Positions 19,369 to 28,739 are shown, counted from the stretch's first letter. The stretch: 64,000 nt of DNA from Rhizobium etli 8C-3 (GCF_001908375.1 NZ_CP017241.1:2731001-2795000); one strand, 5' to 3'. Translations and numbers: made by a program. Notes: generated from the sequence alone by a model not told the origin.

Positions 19369-20496
19369 TCAGCGGTCGAGGACGGAACGCATTTCCACGA
19401 GGTTAGACCGGACCCGCAGGATATAGAAGCCCATCGTCGCCAGATGGCTCGGCATGATCCAGCCGTCCTCGCGGCCATTTGAAATGATCGCCGGCTGGAT
19501 GCGCAGGGCCGCTTGAAACTGCCTTGTCGTGCCGCCCCAGATGGCGCCAAGATTGCGCTCAGCCACCACCTGCGAAAAGTCGGACTGTGCTGCCGACAGG
19601 ATGGCGTAGTAGGCGTAGAGCTGCCCGTAGGCGAACCAGAAACGGTCATCGGCGCGCATGTCGAACCAGCCGCGATTGTGATTTTCCGAGCGCTCCGCCA
19701 GCATGTCGGACGTGCCGCCGAGATCGTTCGCAATGCGGTCGATGAACTGGATGAGGTTGTCCGCACGGCCGTCAAAAACAGCGTTGCAGCTGGCAAGATC
19801 GGTATTGAACTTGCGCAGGCTGCCGATGGCCGACCGGTAGTAGCTCGGCGTCGGCGTCTTCGGTCCGAATGGATTGAGCCCGAAATACCAGCTGTATTCG
19901 TCGAATTGCAGATTGCCGCGGGCGTTCTGAAGATCGTTGTTGATGCCGGAGGTGCCGCGCACGCGTCCAAGCGTATCGACAAGCTCGGCCGATGTCCGCC
20001 TTGCCGCCTGATTGACCCCGCGCTGGAAGGACGCCTTGTTGTCGAGGAACGGCGTATGATCCCAGTCGATGCCGAAAAACCCGAGCCGGTAGAGCAGCAT
20101 AGACGATATCCATGCGTTCTGGTTGACGTTGAAGTCGGTCAGATCGGCAGCGACATCGACGATCGCAGAACGCTGGCAGGTCTTGGCCGCAGGTGCTGCA
20201 CCGCCGGCAACCGGCAGTTCCTGGCCGGCCGGAACCTTGCGCTGCGAAAAACGGTACTCGTCGACGAAGGACGGATTGAAATTCGACCAGACCTGCGTCT
20301 GCCAGAAAAAATACGCGTAAAGAACGACAAGCAGCGCCGCCAACGCAATGATGGGAATCCGGATCATCCAAGTCCGGCGCCGGTACCAGCCATGAGCGGC
20401 AAGGAAGGGCCAAAACGCCCAGGCGACAGCAAGGCTGAACCCGCGGGCTATCGTGCGGCCGATCAGCCTGAAGAAACCGGCGATCCGGTCGAGCAT
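19369..20496 (-). CDS. DUF2333 family membrane-anchored protein
   Basis: 375 residues matching the DUF2333 pattern: an N-terminal cytoplasmic stretch, one strong membrane helix (IRIPIIALAALLVVLYAYFFW near 45-65), then a large periplasmic domain rich in aromatics (WISSMLLYRLGFFGIDWDHTPFLDN, FDEYSWYFGLNPFGPKTP). The start ATG at 20496 is preceded by AGGAGAAGGGC. Function is unknown. The 3' flank is a 255-base spacer and the upstream 139 bases contain a CACATATGTG palindrome at 20534-20543. Confidence 0.85.
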   Translation of the reverse strand: MLDRIAGFFRLIGRTIARGFSLAVAWAFWPFLAAHGWYRRRTWMIRIPIIALAALLVVLYAYFFWQTQVWSNFNPSFVDEYRFSQRKVPAGQELPVAGGAAPAAKTCQRSAIVDVAADLTDFNVNQNAWISSMLLYRLGFFGIDWDHTPFLDNKASFQRGVNQAARRTSAELVDTLGRVRGTSGINNDLQNARGNLQFDEYSWYFGLNPFGPKTPTPSYYRSAIGSLRKFNTDLASCNAVFDGRADNLIQFIDRIANDLGGTSDMLAERSENHNRGWFDMRADDRFWFAYGQLYAYYAILSAAQSDFSQVVAERNLGAIWGGTTRQFQAALRIQPAIISNGREDGWIMPSHLATMGFYILRVRSNLVEMRSVLDR

Positions 20497-20635
20497 GCCC
20501 TTCTCCTAGCAGAACGTCAGAAAGTTCTGCTTTCACATATGTGTTTGCTTGATCGAGCACAACATGAAGGGGATATTTTTAGGAGATCGCAGGCAAGAAC
20601 GGCCAGAAGCCGCGACGATCGGCTTTAAGCCGTCG

Positions 20636-21706
20636 TCAGGAGCGCAGGAACGGCAGTCTGAACCCCGAAGGCTTTTGCGTCAGGTCGATGATCGGGGCAT
20701 CGGCCGCGTCGCCGCTTTCGGCAAAAGCCGCGAACTTCCTGGCGAAGACCGCATCTGCTGCCGCCTTGCGCGGTCCGATTTCCTGCGGGACAAGCATATC
20801 TTTCTCAAAGAGCGAGATCGGCCCGGCGATATGCGGGAACAGCTCTTGCGTTATCTTCCCTTTCGAACCCGGAGCCTCGCCATCCACCTGCGCCTGATAG
20901 ATGATCAGCCGTTCTTCCGTATCGATCGAAAGCTTGCGGGCCAAGGCGTTGCAAAGACCGATCTGGCTGTTCAACCCCTCGACAAGCGCCTCGAACATTG
21001 TAATGAAGCGTTCGCGGCGCTGGCTTTCGTGGCGCATCGACTGCTCCTCTTCGGCGATCTTGTCGGCCTGCGCCTTGAGCGTGCGCCGCTCCTCCTCCAT
21101 TCGTTCCCATTCGGCCTTGCCGCCGTAGAGACCGATGCGCCCCTGCCTCGTCAGTGCTTTTGCGTTCAGCTCCTTCGTGCGAAGCCGCGAAATCTCGATG
21201 GCATCCACAAGGCGCCTGCGCTGCCCGACAATCATGATAACGCTGCGCTCAGCGGCATTGTGGCAGGCAAGCGCGAATTCGCGGTGGCTGGCGACCAATC
21301 CCGCAAGGGTGTTCGATTTCGACAGCAGGTCGAGCAGCCGCTCGATCACGGGAGCTGCGCGCACACGCTGACTGTGGAGGTGCCACATGCGCTGCCGCGA
21401 AAACCAGCCGGTCAGCTTCTCGCGCGCAGTCAGGCCGCGGAAGCTGTCCAGATCCGCGGAAACCTCGGCCGTCATGCGGTCGAGGCCGGCCACCATTTCG
21501 CCAAGCAGTCCATCGAACTCAAGACGCGCGGTGGCAAAAGCCTGGAACCGGTGGCGCTGTGCCAGAAACGCCTCGTCATCGGGTTGCGCTCCGTTGCGGG
21601 CAAAGTCGTCGATGAAGGCAACGCACGCGGCTGCCTCGGCGCGCAGGGTCACGACAAGCGCATCGGCTGCTTCAAATAGACTGTCGAACGAGGGAGCTTT
21701 GCGCAC
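20636..21706 (-). CDS. Uncharacterised coiled-coil protein
   Basis: 356 residues, starting with GTG at 21706 behind GGAGAA. No signal peptide or membrane segment. The middle (about 180-250) is a predicted coiled coil rich in Glu, Arg and Lys (KAEWERMEEERRTLKAQADK). The C-terminus holds a short proline/lysine tail after a FARKFAAFAE helix. No catalytic motif was recognised. It lies between the DUF2333 gene and tdk on the same strand, but spacing does not clearly indicate an operon. Confidence 0.75.
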   Translation of the reverse strand: MRKAPSFDSLFEAADALVVTLRAEAAACVAFIDDFARNGAQPDDEAFLAQRHRFQAFATARLEFDGLLGEMVAGLDRMTAEVSADLDSFRGLTAREKLTGWFSRQRMWHLHSQRVRAAPVIERLLDLLSKSNTLAGLVASHREFALACHNAAERSVIMIVGQRRRLVDAIEISRLRTKELNAKALTRQGRIGLYGGKAEWERMEEERRTLKAQADKIAEEEQSMRHESQRRERFITMFEALVEGLNSQIGLCNALARKLSIDTEERLIIYQAQVDGEAPGSKGKITQELFPHIAGPISLFEKDMLVPQEIGPRKAAADAVFARKFAAFAESGDAADAPIIDLTQKPSGFRLPFLRS

Positions 21707-21760
21707 CGGCTTCTCCAGAGAATCTCCGAGCCTGAAGCCTAGCCGCTCGGAGGCAGAAGC

Positions 21761-22363
21761 TCAAACCGCCTCGGCGCGCCATTCGCCGTTCATTGCATCG
21801 TCCCAATGCCTGCGGCAGAGCGATACGTATTTCTCGTTGCCGCCGACGTCGATCTGTGCCCCTTCGCGCGCGACCTCCCCGTCAGCACCGAGCCGCACGA
21901 CCATTGTCGCCTTGCGGCCGCAATGGCAGATGGTGCGCACCTCGCGCATCTCGTCTGCAATCGCCAGCAATTCCTCGGAAGCCGGAAACAGCTTGCCCTG
22001 GAAGTCGGTGCGAAGCCCGTAGACCATGACTGGTATGTTCAGCCGGTCTACCACGCGGGCGAGCTGCCACACATGCTGGCGTGTCATGAAATTCGCTTCG
22101 TCGACGAAAATGCAGGCGATCGGACCGCCCTCGGCGCTCAATTCCTTGATGAGCCGGAAAAGATCGGTATGTCCCTCGAAAGCGATGGCGCTCGCTTCCA
22201 GTCCTATGCGCGAGCCGATGATACCCTTGCCCGTGCGCTCGTCGAAGGCCGCGATCAAAAGCACGGTGCGCATGCCGCGTTCCTGGTAATTATAGGAGGC
22301 CTGCAGCAGCATGGTCGATTTGCCGGCATTCATGGTAGAGTAGTTGAAATAGAGTTTTGCCAT
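21761..22363 (-). CDS. tdk: Thymidine kinase
   Basis: A 200-residue class II thymidine kinase (salvage of thymidine to TMP). Phosphate loop STMNAGKSTML near residues 9-19, Asp/Glu switch segment IFVDEANFM near 93-101, and zinc-binding cysteines (TICHCGRKA and SLCRRHW) all present. ATG at 22363 follows GGAGAAAACG. The tetramer is cytoplasmic. Its promoter region is shared with the divergent choX. Confidence 0.95.
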   Translation of the reverse strand: MAKLYFNYSTMNAGKSTMLLQASYNYQERGMRTVLLIAAFDERTGKGIIGSRIGLEASAIAFEGHTDLFRLIKELSAEGGPIACIFVDEANFMTRQHVWQLARVVDRLNIPVMVYGLRTDFQGKLFPASEELLAIADEMREVRTICHCGRKATMVVRLGADGEVAREGAQIDVGGNEKYVSLCRRHWDDAMNGEWRAEAV

Positions 22364-22597
22364 CGTTTTCTCCGTGTTTTGCTTCTTGAAAGCTCCAATC
22401 GGCAAAGAAAAGACAGCAGAATCGATAATCACAGGAAATCCGGAGGCAAAAACCATAAAAAGGCCCGCAAACCGGCCGCCTGATAAAAATGTGAAACGTC
22501 GCATTCGGGGTAGGCAATGCGGCGCAAACACACTGAGGTCGCTTGTAAATGTCGGCTATTGATGCTTGGCTTGGGAACCAAAGACTGGGAGTCTAAA

Positions 22598-23551
22598 ATG
22601 AAAACAACAAGCGTATTCAAACTGACCACCGCCACTGCAGTTGCCGCACTTTCCATCGCAACCGCATCATTTGCAGCAGAACCTGAAAGTTGCTCGACCG
22701 TCCGTTTCTCGGACGTAGGCTGGACGGACATTACCGCAACCACCGCTGCCGCCGCGGTCGTTCTGAAGAGCCTCGGCTACGAGCCGGACGTCAAGGTCCT
22801 CTCCGTACCTGTCACCTATCAGTCGCTGAAGAACAAGGACATCGATGTGTTCCTCGGCAACTGGATGCCGGCACAACAAAAGGACGTTCAACCTTATCTC
22901 GACGACAAATCCGTTGAATCCATCGGAGCCAATCTCGAAGGTGCCAAATACACGCTTGCCACCAACGCCAAGGGCGCCGAACTCGGTATCAAGGACTTCA
23001 GCGACATCGGCAAGCACAAGGACGCCCTTGACGGCAAGATCTACGGGATCGAACCGGGCAACGACGGCAACCGCCTTGTCATGACCCTGATCGAGAAGAA
23101 CGAGATGGGAATGGGCGGACTTGAAGTCGTCGAGTCCTCCGAGCAGGGTATGCTGGCGCAGGTTGCCCGTGCCGAAAAGGACGGTAAGCCGGTCGTATTC
23201 CTCGGTTGGGCACCTCATCCGATGAACGAGAACTTCAAGATGACCTACCTCACGGGTGGCGACAGCACCTTCGGCCCCAACTTCGGCGGCGCGACGGTCT
23301 ACACCAACACCCGCGCAGGCTTCGTCAAGGAATGCCCTAACGTCGGCAAGTTCGTGTCCAACTTGAAGTTCAGCCTGGAGATGGAAAACCAGATCATGGG
23401 CAAGATCCTCAATGATGGTGAGGATCCGCAGGTCGCGGCAACGGAATGGCTGAAGGCAAATCCGACGGCCGTCGAGCCATGGCTTGCAGGCGTCACGACC
23501 AAGGACGGCAAGGACGCCGCAGCGGCCGTCAAGTCCGGCCTCGGCCTCTGA
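22598..23551 (+). CDS. choX: Choline ABC transporter substrate-binding protein
   Basis: A 317-residue periplasmic protein with a signal peptide (about 1-26, ending ASFAAE). Binding-pocket aromatics typical of ChoX are visible: FSDVGWTD, FLGNWMPAQQ and VFLGWAPHPM. The start at 22598 is set by GGGAG at a good distance. It heads a choX-choW-choV cluster, whose products import choline, a source of the osmoprotectant glycine betaine and of phosphatidylcholine. A hairpin with a T-run follows choX. Confidence 0.95.
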   Translation: MKTTSVFKLTTATAVAALSIATASFAAEPESCSTVRFSDVGWTDITATTAAAAVVLKSLGYEPDVKVLSVPVTYQSLKNKDIDVFLGNWMPAQQKDVQPYLDDKSVESIGANLEGAKYTLATNAKGAELGIKDFSDIGKHKDALDGKIYGIEPGNDGNRLVMTLIEKNEMGMGGLEVVESSEQGMLAQVARAEKDGKPVVFLGWAPHPMNENFKMTYLTGGDSTFGPNFGGATVYTNTRAGFVKECPNVGKFVSNLKFSLEMENQIMGKILNDGEDPQVAATEWLKANPTAVEPWLAGVTTKDGKDAAAAVKSGLGL

Positions 23552-23562
23552 AGCTGATGAAC

Positions 23563-23588
23563 GGGGCGGCCCACGCGCCGCCCCTTTT
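23563..23588 (+). terminator. Hairpin between choX and choW (partial terminator)
   Basis: GGGGCGGC pairs perfectly with GCCGCCCC around CCACGC, followed by TTTTCGTTT. Such an element would limit transcription beyond choX, giving more binding protein than permease. Confidence 0.75.
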
Positions 23589-23629
23589 CGTTTCATCCTG
23601 ATCTCTGCTCTTTCGGATAGGCGCGCTCC

Positions 23630-24475
23630 TTGAACTGGATCACCGATTACAAAATCCCTATTGGCCCCGTCGCCAAATCGACCGTCGATTGGCTGACGTC
23701 GAGCGGCGAATGGTTTTTCGACAGACTGGCTTTCGCTCTCTCGCACGTGATCGGAGCATTGCTCTTCATCCTGCAGGCGCCACATCCGTTGATCGTGCTT
23801 TTGGCGATCACGGCGATTGCCTATTGGCTCCGCCGCTCGATCGGCGTTGCAGTCTTTACCTTGCTCGGTTTGCTTTTGATCATGAACCAGGGCTACTGGA
23901 AGGAGACGACGGAAACACTGGCGCTCGTTCTCGCCTCCACATTCGTCAGCATGGCGATTGGCATTCCGCTCGGCATTGCCGGGGCAAGGCGCGCCTGGGT
24001 CTTTTCCATCATGCGTCCCGTGCTCGACCTGATGCAGACGATCCCGACATTCGTCTACCTGATCCCCGCACTCATTCTCTTCGGCCTCGGCATGGTCCCA
24101 GGGCTGATCGCAACCGTGATCTTTGCCATCCCTGCGCCGATCCGTCTGACCCGCCTCGGCATCATCTCGACGCCGCCCTCCCTCGTCGAGGCAGCCGAGT
24201 CCTTTGGCGCAACTCCGACGCAGGTGCTGCGCAAGATCGAACTGCCTTTCGCGATGCCGCAGATCATGGCCGGCCTTACGCAGACGATCATGCTGTCGCT
24301 ATCGATGGTGGTCATCGCTGCGCTCGTCGGCGCCGATGGCCTTGGAAAGCCCGTCGTTCGCGCACTGAACACGGTGAATGTCTCCATGGGCTTCCAGGCC
24401 GGTCTCTGTATCGTCATCCTGGCAATTATTCTCGACCGCATGTTCCGCACGGCAGGCGAAGGAGACGGCGCATGA
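23630..24475 (+). CDS. choW: Choline ABC transporter permease
   Basis: 281 residues, start TTG at 23630. About six membrane segments, with the EAA loop signature as EAAESFGATPTQVLRKIELPFAMPQIMAGL near 190-220. Binding-protein-dependent permease of the proline/glycine betaine type. Its stop codon overlaps the choV start (ATGA), a sign of coupling. The early TTG is the only start that keeps the usual family N-terminus. Confidence 0.93.
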   Translation: MNWITDYKIPIGPVAKSTVDWLTSSGEWFFDRLAFALSHVIGALLFILQAPHPLIVLLAITAIAYWLRRSIGVAVFTLLGLLLIMNQGYWKETTETLALVLASTFVSMAIGIPLGIAGARRAWVFSIMRPVLDLMQTIPTFVYLIPALILFGLGMVPGLIATVIFAIPAPIRLTRLGIISTPPSLVEAAESFGATPTQVLRKIELPFAMPQIMAGLTQTIMLSLSMVVIAALVGADGLGKPVVRALNTVNVSMGFQAGLCIVILAIILDRMFRTAGEGDGA

Positions 24476-25521
24476 CCTCGGTCCGCTTCGACAATGTCAG
24501 CATCATCTTCGGCGACAGGCCGCAAACCGCCCTCTCTCTCGTCGATCAAGGCAAGACCCGCGACGAGATCGGCGCCGCAACCGGGCTCGTTCTCGGCGTT
24601 GCCGATGCCTCGCTGACGATCGAGGAAGGGGAAATCCTCGTGCTTATGGGCCTTTCCGGCTCAGGCAAATCGACGCTGCTGCGCGCCGTCAACGGCCTCG
24701 CTCCCGTCGTGCGCGGCAAGGTATCAGTTTCCTCGGCAACCGGCCCGGTAGATCCCTATGCATGCAGCCCAAAGGCTCTGCGCGATCTGCGGATGCACAC
24801 CGTGTCCATGGTGTTCCAGCAGTTCGCATTGCTGCCGTGGCGCACGGTCGAGGAGAATGTCGGCTTCGGCCTCGAACTTGCCGGCATGCCGGACGGTGAG
24901 CGCAAGAAACGGGTCGAGGAGCAGCTTGAACTCGTCAACCTGACGAAGTGGGCGGATCGCAAAGTCAACGAACTCTCCGGCGGCATGCAGCAGCGTGTCG
25001 GCCTCGCCCGCGCCTTTGCCACCGGCGCGCCGATCCTGCTGATGGACGAGCCGTTCTCCGCGCTCGACCCCCTGATCCGCACCCGCTTGCAGGATGAGCT
25101 TCTGGAATTCCAGCGGCGATTGAAGAAGACGATCCTCTTCGTCAGCCACGATCTTGACGAGGCCTTTCGCATCGGCAATCGCATCGCCATCATGGAGGGC
25201 GGACGCATCATCCAGTGCGGCACGCCGCAGGATATCGTCAAAAACCCTGCCGATCAGTATGTCGCAGATTTCGTCCAGCACATGAATCCGATCAGCATGT
25301 TGACGGCGCAGGATGTGATGCAACCGGGCCTTGGCCATGCGGCAGGGGCGAGCGTAAGCGCCACGGCACGCGCTGAAACTCCACTCGTTGATATTCTCGA
25401 CGCGCTCGCCCGTCAGCCGGGCAGCATCGGCGTTGTCGAAAACGGCGCCATCATCGGCACGATTTCGGCTCAGGATGTCGTGGCCGGGCTGACCCAGCAC
25501 CGGCGCAAAGAACAGGCTTGA
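24472..25521 (+). CDS. choV: Choline ABC transporter ATP-binding protein
   Basis: 349 residues. Walker A GLSGSGKSTLL at about 60-70, signature LSGGMQQRVGLARA near 175-188, Walker B ILLMDEPFSALD, and switch histidine FVSHDLDEA. A C-terminal CBS-like segment (about 270-340, with GSIGVVENGAIIGTISAQDVV) is typical of quaternary-amine transporters. Starts at the ATGA overlap with choW. A longer same-frame extension into choW is not credible. Confidence 0.95.
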   Translation: MTSVRFDNVSIIFGDRPQTALSLVDQGKTRDEIGAATGLVLGVADASLTIEEGEILVLMGLSGSGKSTLLRAVNGLAPVVRGKVSVSSATGPVDPYACSPKALRDLRMHTVSMVFQQFALLPWRTVEENVGFGLELAGMPDGERKKRVEEQLELVNLTKWADRKVNELSGGMQQRVGLARAFATGAPILLMDEPFSALDPLIRTRLQDELLEFQRRLKKTILFVSHDLDEAFRIGNRIAIMEGGRIIQCGTPQDIVKNPADQYVADFVQHMNPISMLTAQDVMQPGLGHAAGASVSATARAETPLVDILDALARQPGSIGVVENGAIIGTISAQDVVAGLTQHRRKEQA

Positions 25522-25553
25522 TCCAGCCGTCTGCTTCCGTCAAGAAAGTGGAC

Positions 25554-26309
25554 ATGAAAGACCAGGCTTCCGTACTCAGGGAAACGGACGAAGAAGCGCG
25601 CAAGCTCGCACGCGTGCTTTTGCGTTCGGCCCGCTATGGTGCTCTTGCCGTGCTCGACCCTGCGACCGGCTTTCCGTTTGCGAGCCGCGTTCTGCTCGGT
25701 ACGGATTTCGACGGCGTGCCTGTCATCCTTGTTTCAGCGCTGTCGACCCATACCAAGGCGCTGGAGACCGACCGGCGCGCGTCGCTCCTGACTGGCGAAC
25801 CCGGCAGGGGCGATCCCCTCGCGCATCCGCGGCTCACCACCCAATGCATTGCCGAGCCGGTCGAGCGCGGAAGCGCCGTACACCAGCGCATCCGCGCCCG
25901 GTTCCTCGACCGGCATGCGAAGGCGCAGCTCTATATCGACTTCCCGGACTTCCGCTTCTTCCGTCTCGTTCCGCAGTCGGCAAGCCTTAATGGCGGCTTC
26001 GGCCGCGCCTATCTTTTGGAAGGTGCCGATCTCATGATTCTCTCACCTGCGAACGAGCCGGTTGCCGAACAGGCAGCGCAGACAGTGCGAGAATTAGTAG
26101 AGGAGCATGCCGACCTGTCCGAAGCGCTTGCGAAGCTTTTCAAGGCGCCAAAAGATACGGCATGGCGCATATGTGGAGTGGATTGCGCAGGGTTCGACGC
26201 CATTTCCGGTGATTTGCTCAACCGTTGCGAATTTGAGTCACTCATCGAGAATGCGACGGACATTAAGTCACACATATCTAAAATAGCATACTCGCTACGT
26301 GAAATTTAG
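25554..26309 (+). CDS. HugZ-like pyridoxamine-phosphate-oxidase-fold protein
   Basis: 251 residues, starting at ATG 25554 with AAGAAAG as ribosome site. The N-terminal half (RSARYGALAVLDPATGFPFASRVLL, QLYIDFPDFRFFRL) is a split-barrel flavin/heme fold; a DUF2470-like C-terminal domain follows (about 165-245). Family members include HugZ/HutZ heme-utilisation proteins, and others of unknown substrate, so the heme role here is only a possibility. Co-directional with choXWV, separated by 32 bases. Its stop codon overlaps a NolR-type box. Confidence 0.82.
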   Translation: MKDQASVLRETDEEARKLARVLLRSARYGALAVLDPATGFPFASRVLLGTDFDGVPVILVSALSTHTKALETDRRASLLTGEPGRGDPLAHPRLTTQCIAEPVERGSAVHQRIRARFLDRHAKAQLYIDFPDFRFFRLVPQSASLNGGFGRAYLLEGADLMILSPANEPVAEQAAQTVRELVEEHADLSEALAKLFKAPKDTAWRICGVDCAGFDAISGDLLNRCEFESLIENATDIKSHISKIAYSLREI

Positions 26310-26320
26310 GTATATACAAT
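26305..26320 (+). promoter_or_regulatory. Candidate NolR operator
   Basis: TTTAG, nine bases, then AT: a fit to the NolR recognition pattern (A/T)TTAG-N9-A(T/A). It overlaps the stop codon of the preceding gene and lies 96 bases upstream of the NolR-like gene. Autoregulation is inferred; one short match can occur by chance. Confidence 0.5.
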
Positions 26321-26415
26321 CTTCCGGACCAGTTGCTACGTTTTGAACGTCCGCCAACCCCGTCTAACGCCCTGTGCCTATACGGATACATCATTCGCTT
26401 AGGAAGATTGGAAAT

Positions 26416-26733
26416 ATGAAAACCACTGACCTTTCAGACCACTCTAACGTGGCGGCCGCCCTTTTATCAGCGATGGCGAACCCCAAACGCCTTCTGATCC
26501 TCTGCAGTCTCGTCAAAGGCGAGGTACCTGTCGGCGCGCTTGCGACCCAGGTCGGCCTCAGCCAGTCCGCGCTTTCGCAGCATCTGTCAAAGCTGCGGGC
26601 CCAGAAGCTCGTAAAGACCCGCCGTGACGCGCAGACCATTTATTATTCGAGCAATTCGGAACCGGTGATGAAGATCCTGGCGACGCTCGAGGACATTTAT
26701 GCAGTCCAGGGCCGCAGCAGATCTGCAGCATAA
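26416..26733 (+). CDS. nolR: NolR-like ArsR family regulator
   Basis: 105 residues with an ArsR winged helix. The segment AMANPKRLLIL, VGLSQSALSQHLSKLRAQ and TRRDAQTIYYSS closely follow rhizobial NolR, a global repressor of nodulation and other genes that dimerises without a metal ligand. No metal-binding cysteine motif (ELCVCDL) is present, which agrees with NolR. The ATG at 26416 follows AGGAAG and TTGGAAAT. It is possible that a paralogous ArsR protein rather than the true orthologue is present. Confidence 0.85.
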   Translation: MKTTDLSDHSNVAAALLSAMANPKRLLILCSLVKGEVPVGALATQVGLSQSALSQHLSKLRAQKLVKTRRDAQTIYYSSNSEPVMKILATLEDIYAVQGRSRSAA

Positions 26734-26830
26734 TGATAACGCAGACATAAAGTTTGCTAAAACGCCGTGCTGCGGGATGTAACCGGAATGGCACGGTGAG
26801 CAGTATTTCAGCACGATAGCATAACCTTTG

Positions 26831-26857
26831 CCGGCAAATCTCTCGATTTGCCGGTTT
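26831..26857 (+). terminator. Terminator downstream of the NolR-like gene
   Basis: CCGGCAAATC pairs with GATTTGCCGG around a TCTC loop, then TTTTG. It lies 98 bases after the stop codon. No terminator was seen closer. Confidence 0.8.
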
Positions 26858-27021
26858 TGTTCGTTTGCAGGAAAGCTGCGGCGTAAGATACGCCAATGGC
26901 CGGCACGCCCATCCATGGCGTCCATGGCTTGACGCCCCAAGAAGCGCTGATAATTTGACCGAACAGTAAAAATATGGGCGCAAAGCCCCGGGGACGGCCC
27001 CGCAACGGCCAGGAGAACAGC

Positions 27022-28347
27022 ATGTCCAATCGCCTCAACGCACCGAACGATCTTCGCGCCTTCTGGATGCCTTTTACGGCAAACCGGCAATTCAAGAAGG
27101 AGCCGCGCCTGTTCGTCGGCGCCAAGGACATGTACTACACGACCCATGACGGCCGTCAGGTACTTGACGGCACCGCCGGTCTCTGGTGCGTGAATGCCGG
27201 CCACTGCCGGGCCAAGATCACCGAGGCGATCCGCGAGCAGGCCGGCGAGCTCGATTATGCGCCAGCCTTCCAGCTCGGTCATCCGAAGGCTTTCGAGCTT
27301 GCAAACCGTCTCGTCGATATCGCGCCGGAAGGCATGGACCACGTTCTCTACACCAACTCAGGATCTGAATCGGTGGAGACGGCGCTCAAGGTGGCCCTGG
27401 CCTACCATCGGGTGAAGGGCAACGGCTCCCGCTTCCGCCTGATCGGCCGTGAGCGCGGCTATCACGGCGTCAATTTCGGCGGCATCTCGGTCGGCGGCAT
27501 CGTGTCCAACCGCAAGATGTTCGGCACGCTTCTGACCGGCGTCGACCACATGCCTCATACGCATCAGCCGGGCAGGAACACCTTCACCCGCGGCGAGCCG
27601 GAACATGGTGGCGACATTGCAACCGAGCTCGAGCGCATCGTCACGTTGCATGACGCCTCCACAATCGCTGCTGTCATCGTCGAGCCGGTCGCAGGTTCAA
27701 CCGGCGTTCTCATTCCTCCGAAGGGCTACCTGCAGAAGCTCCGCGAAATCTGCACCAAGCACGGCATCCTTTTGATCTTCGACGAAGTCATCACCGGCTT
27801 CGGCCGCCTCGGCGCTCCATTTGCCGCGCAGTACTACGATGTGAAGCCCGACATCATCACCACCGCCAAGGGCCTCACCAACGGCGTCATCCCTATGGGC
27901 GCCGTCTTCGTCACCTCCGAGATTCATGACGCCTTCATGGACGGCCCGGAGCACATGATCGAGTTCTTCCACGGCTACACCTATTCGGGCAACCCGATCG
28001 CCGCCGCCGCCGCGCTTGCCACCCTCGATACCTACAAGGAAGAAGGCCTGCTTACCCGCGCTGGCGAGCTCTCGGATTACTGGGCCGACGCCCTTCACTC
28101 GCTGAAGGACTGCCCGAACGTCATCGACATCCGCAACACCGGTCTGATCGGCGCGATCGAACTGGATCCGATCGCCGGCGAACCCACAAAACGCGCCTTC
28201 ACCGCCTTCCTGAAGGCCTATGAGAACGGCTTGCTGATCCGCACCACGGGCGACATCATCGCCCTTTCCCCGCCACTCATCATCGAAAAGAAGCACATCG
28301 ACGAGCTCTTCGGCAAATTGCGCGAGATTTTGCAGAACAACATCTAA
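27022..28347 (+). CDS. Omega-amino acid:pyruvate aminotransferase
   Basis: 441 residues of fold-type I PLP enzyme. The Schiff-base lysine is in TTAKGLTNGVIPMGAV near residue 289, and the cofactor-binding FDEVITGFGRLG lies before it. N-terminal FWMPFTANRQFKKEPRL is characteristic of beta-alanine/omega-amino-acid:pyruvate transaminases. ATG at 27022 follows AGGAG. Likely converts beta-alanine or similar omega-amines with pyruvate. No partner dehydrogenase is adjacent. Confidence 0.93.
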   Translation: MSNRLNAPNDLRAFWMPFTANRQFKKEPRLFVGAKDMYYTTHDGRQVLDGTAGLWCVNAGHCRAKITEAIREQAGELDYAPAFQLGHPKAFELANRLVDIAPEGMDHVLYTNSGSESVETALKVALAYHRVKGNGSRFRLIGRERGYHGVNFGGISVGGIVSNRKMFGTLLTGVDHMPHTHQPGRNTFTRGEPEHGGDIATELERIVTLHDASTIAAVIVEPVAGSTGVLIPPKGYLQKLREICTKHGILLIFDEVITGFGRLGAPFAAQYYDVKPDIITTAKGLTNGVIPMGAVFVTSEIHDAFMDGPEHMIEFFHGYTYSGNPIAAAAALATLDTYKEEGLLTRAGELSDYWADALHSLKDCPNVIDIRNTGLIGAIELDPIAGEPTKRAFTAFLKAYENGLLIRTTGDIIALSPPLIIEKKHIDELFGKLREILQNNI

Positions 28348-28378
28348 GCAGATCGAAGGCCCCTGCCCTCGCCCCAGC

Positions 28379-28401
28379 CTCTCCCCCGCAAATGGGGAGA
28401 G
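28379..28401. repeat. Palindrome CTCTCCCC/GGGGAGAG
   Basis: Perfect eight-base arms around a seven-base loop, just after the aminotransferase gene. The type is common as dispersed intergenic repeats in alphaproteobacteria; only one copy was seen here. A terminator role is unlikely without a T-run. Confidence 0.5.
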
Positions 28402-28739
28402 CGTTCGTGTCAGCAGATTTCTCTACCGATTGCGCCATGTCCATGGCCAACCCTGCACGGCACAACCTCGAAATGCCGCCCTATCGAGCGTTCACACCAT
28501 GAAAGGTCGCTTCGAATCAAGCGGCAGATAGCCAGGCGGCTTGGAATCCGACCGTTGTCGGTTATTGACGCTAGAGCTGCCGTCGCTGGTTTCAGGCATT
28601 CGTTCTTCGCTTAATGAAACCACACCATGAGAGACGGAGATTTCCTCGAACGCGGCGGCGACCTCGATCGCGTTGCGGGTCGCCGCCCGCAAAATTCTTC
28701 GGCAGGCAAGACGCGTCCATTTCCAGCCGGAGGTTTTGC

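Noticed and set aside
20534..20543. CACATATGTG palindrome
   Set aside because: Short and common in sequence; no neighbouring regulator or promoter spacing to support a site.
19513..20628. Plus-strand frame antisense to the DUF2333 gene
   Set aside because: Shadow; the minus strand has signal for membrane protein and a ribosome site.
23689..24471. Upstream extension of choV through choW
   Set aside because: Runs in another frame through choW, which is clearly coding. The choV start at the ATGA junction is the natural one.
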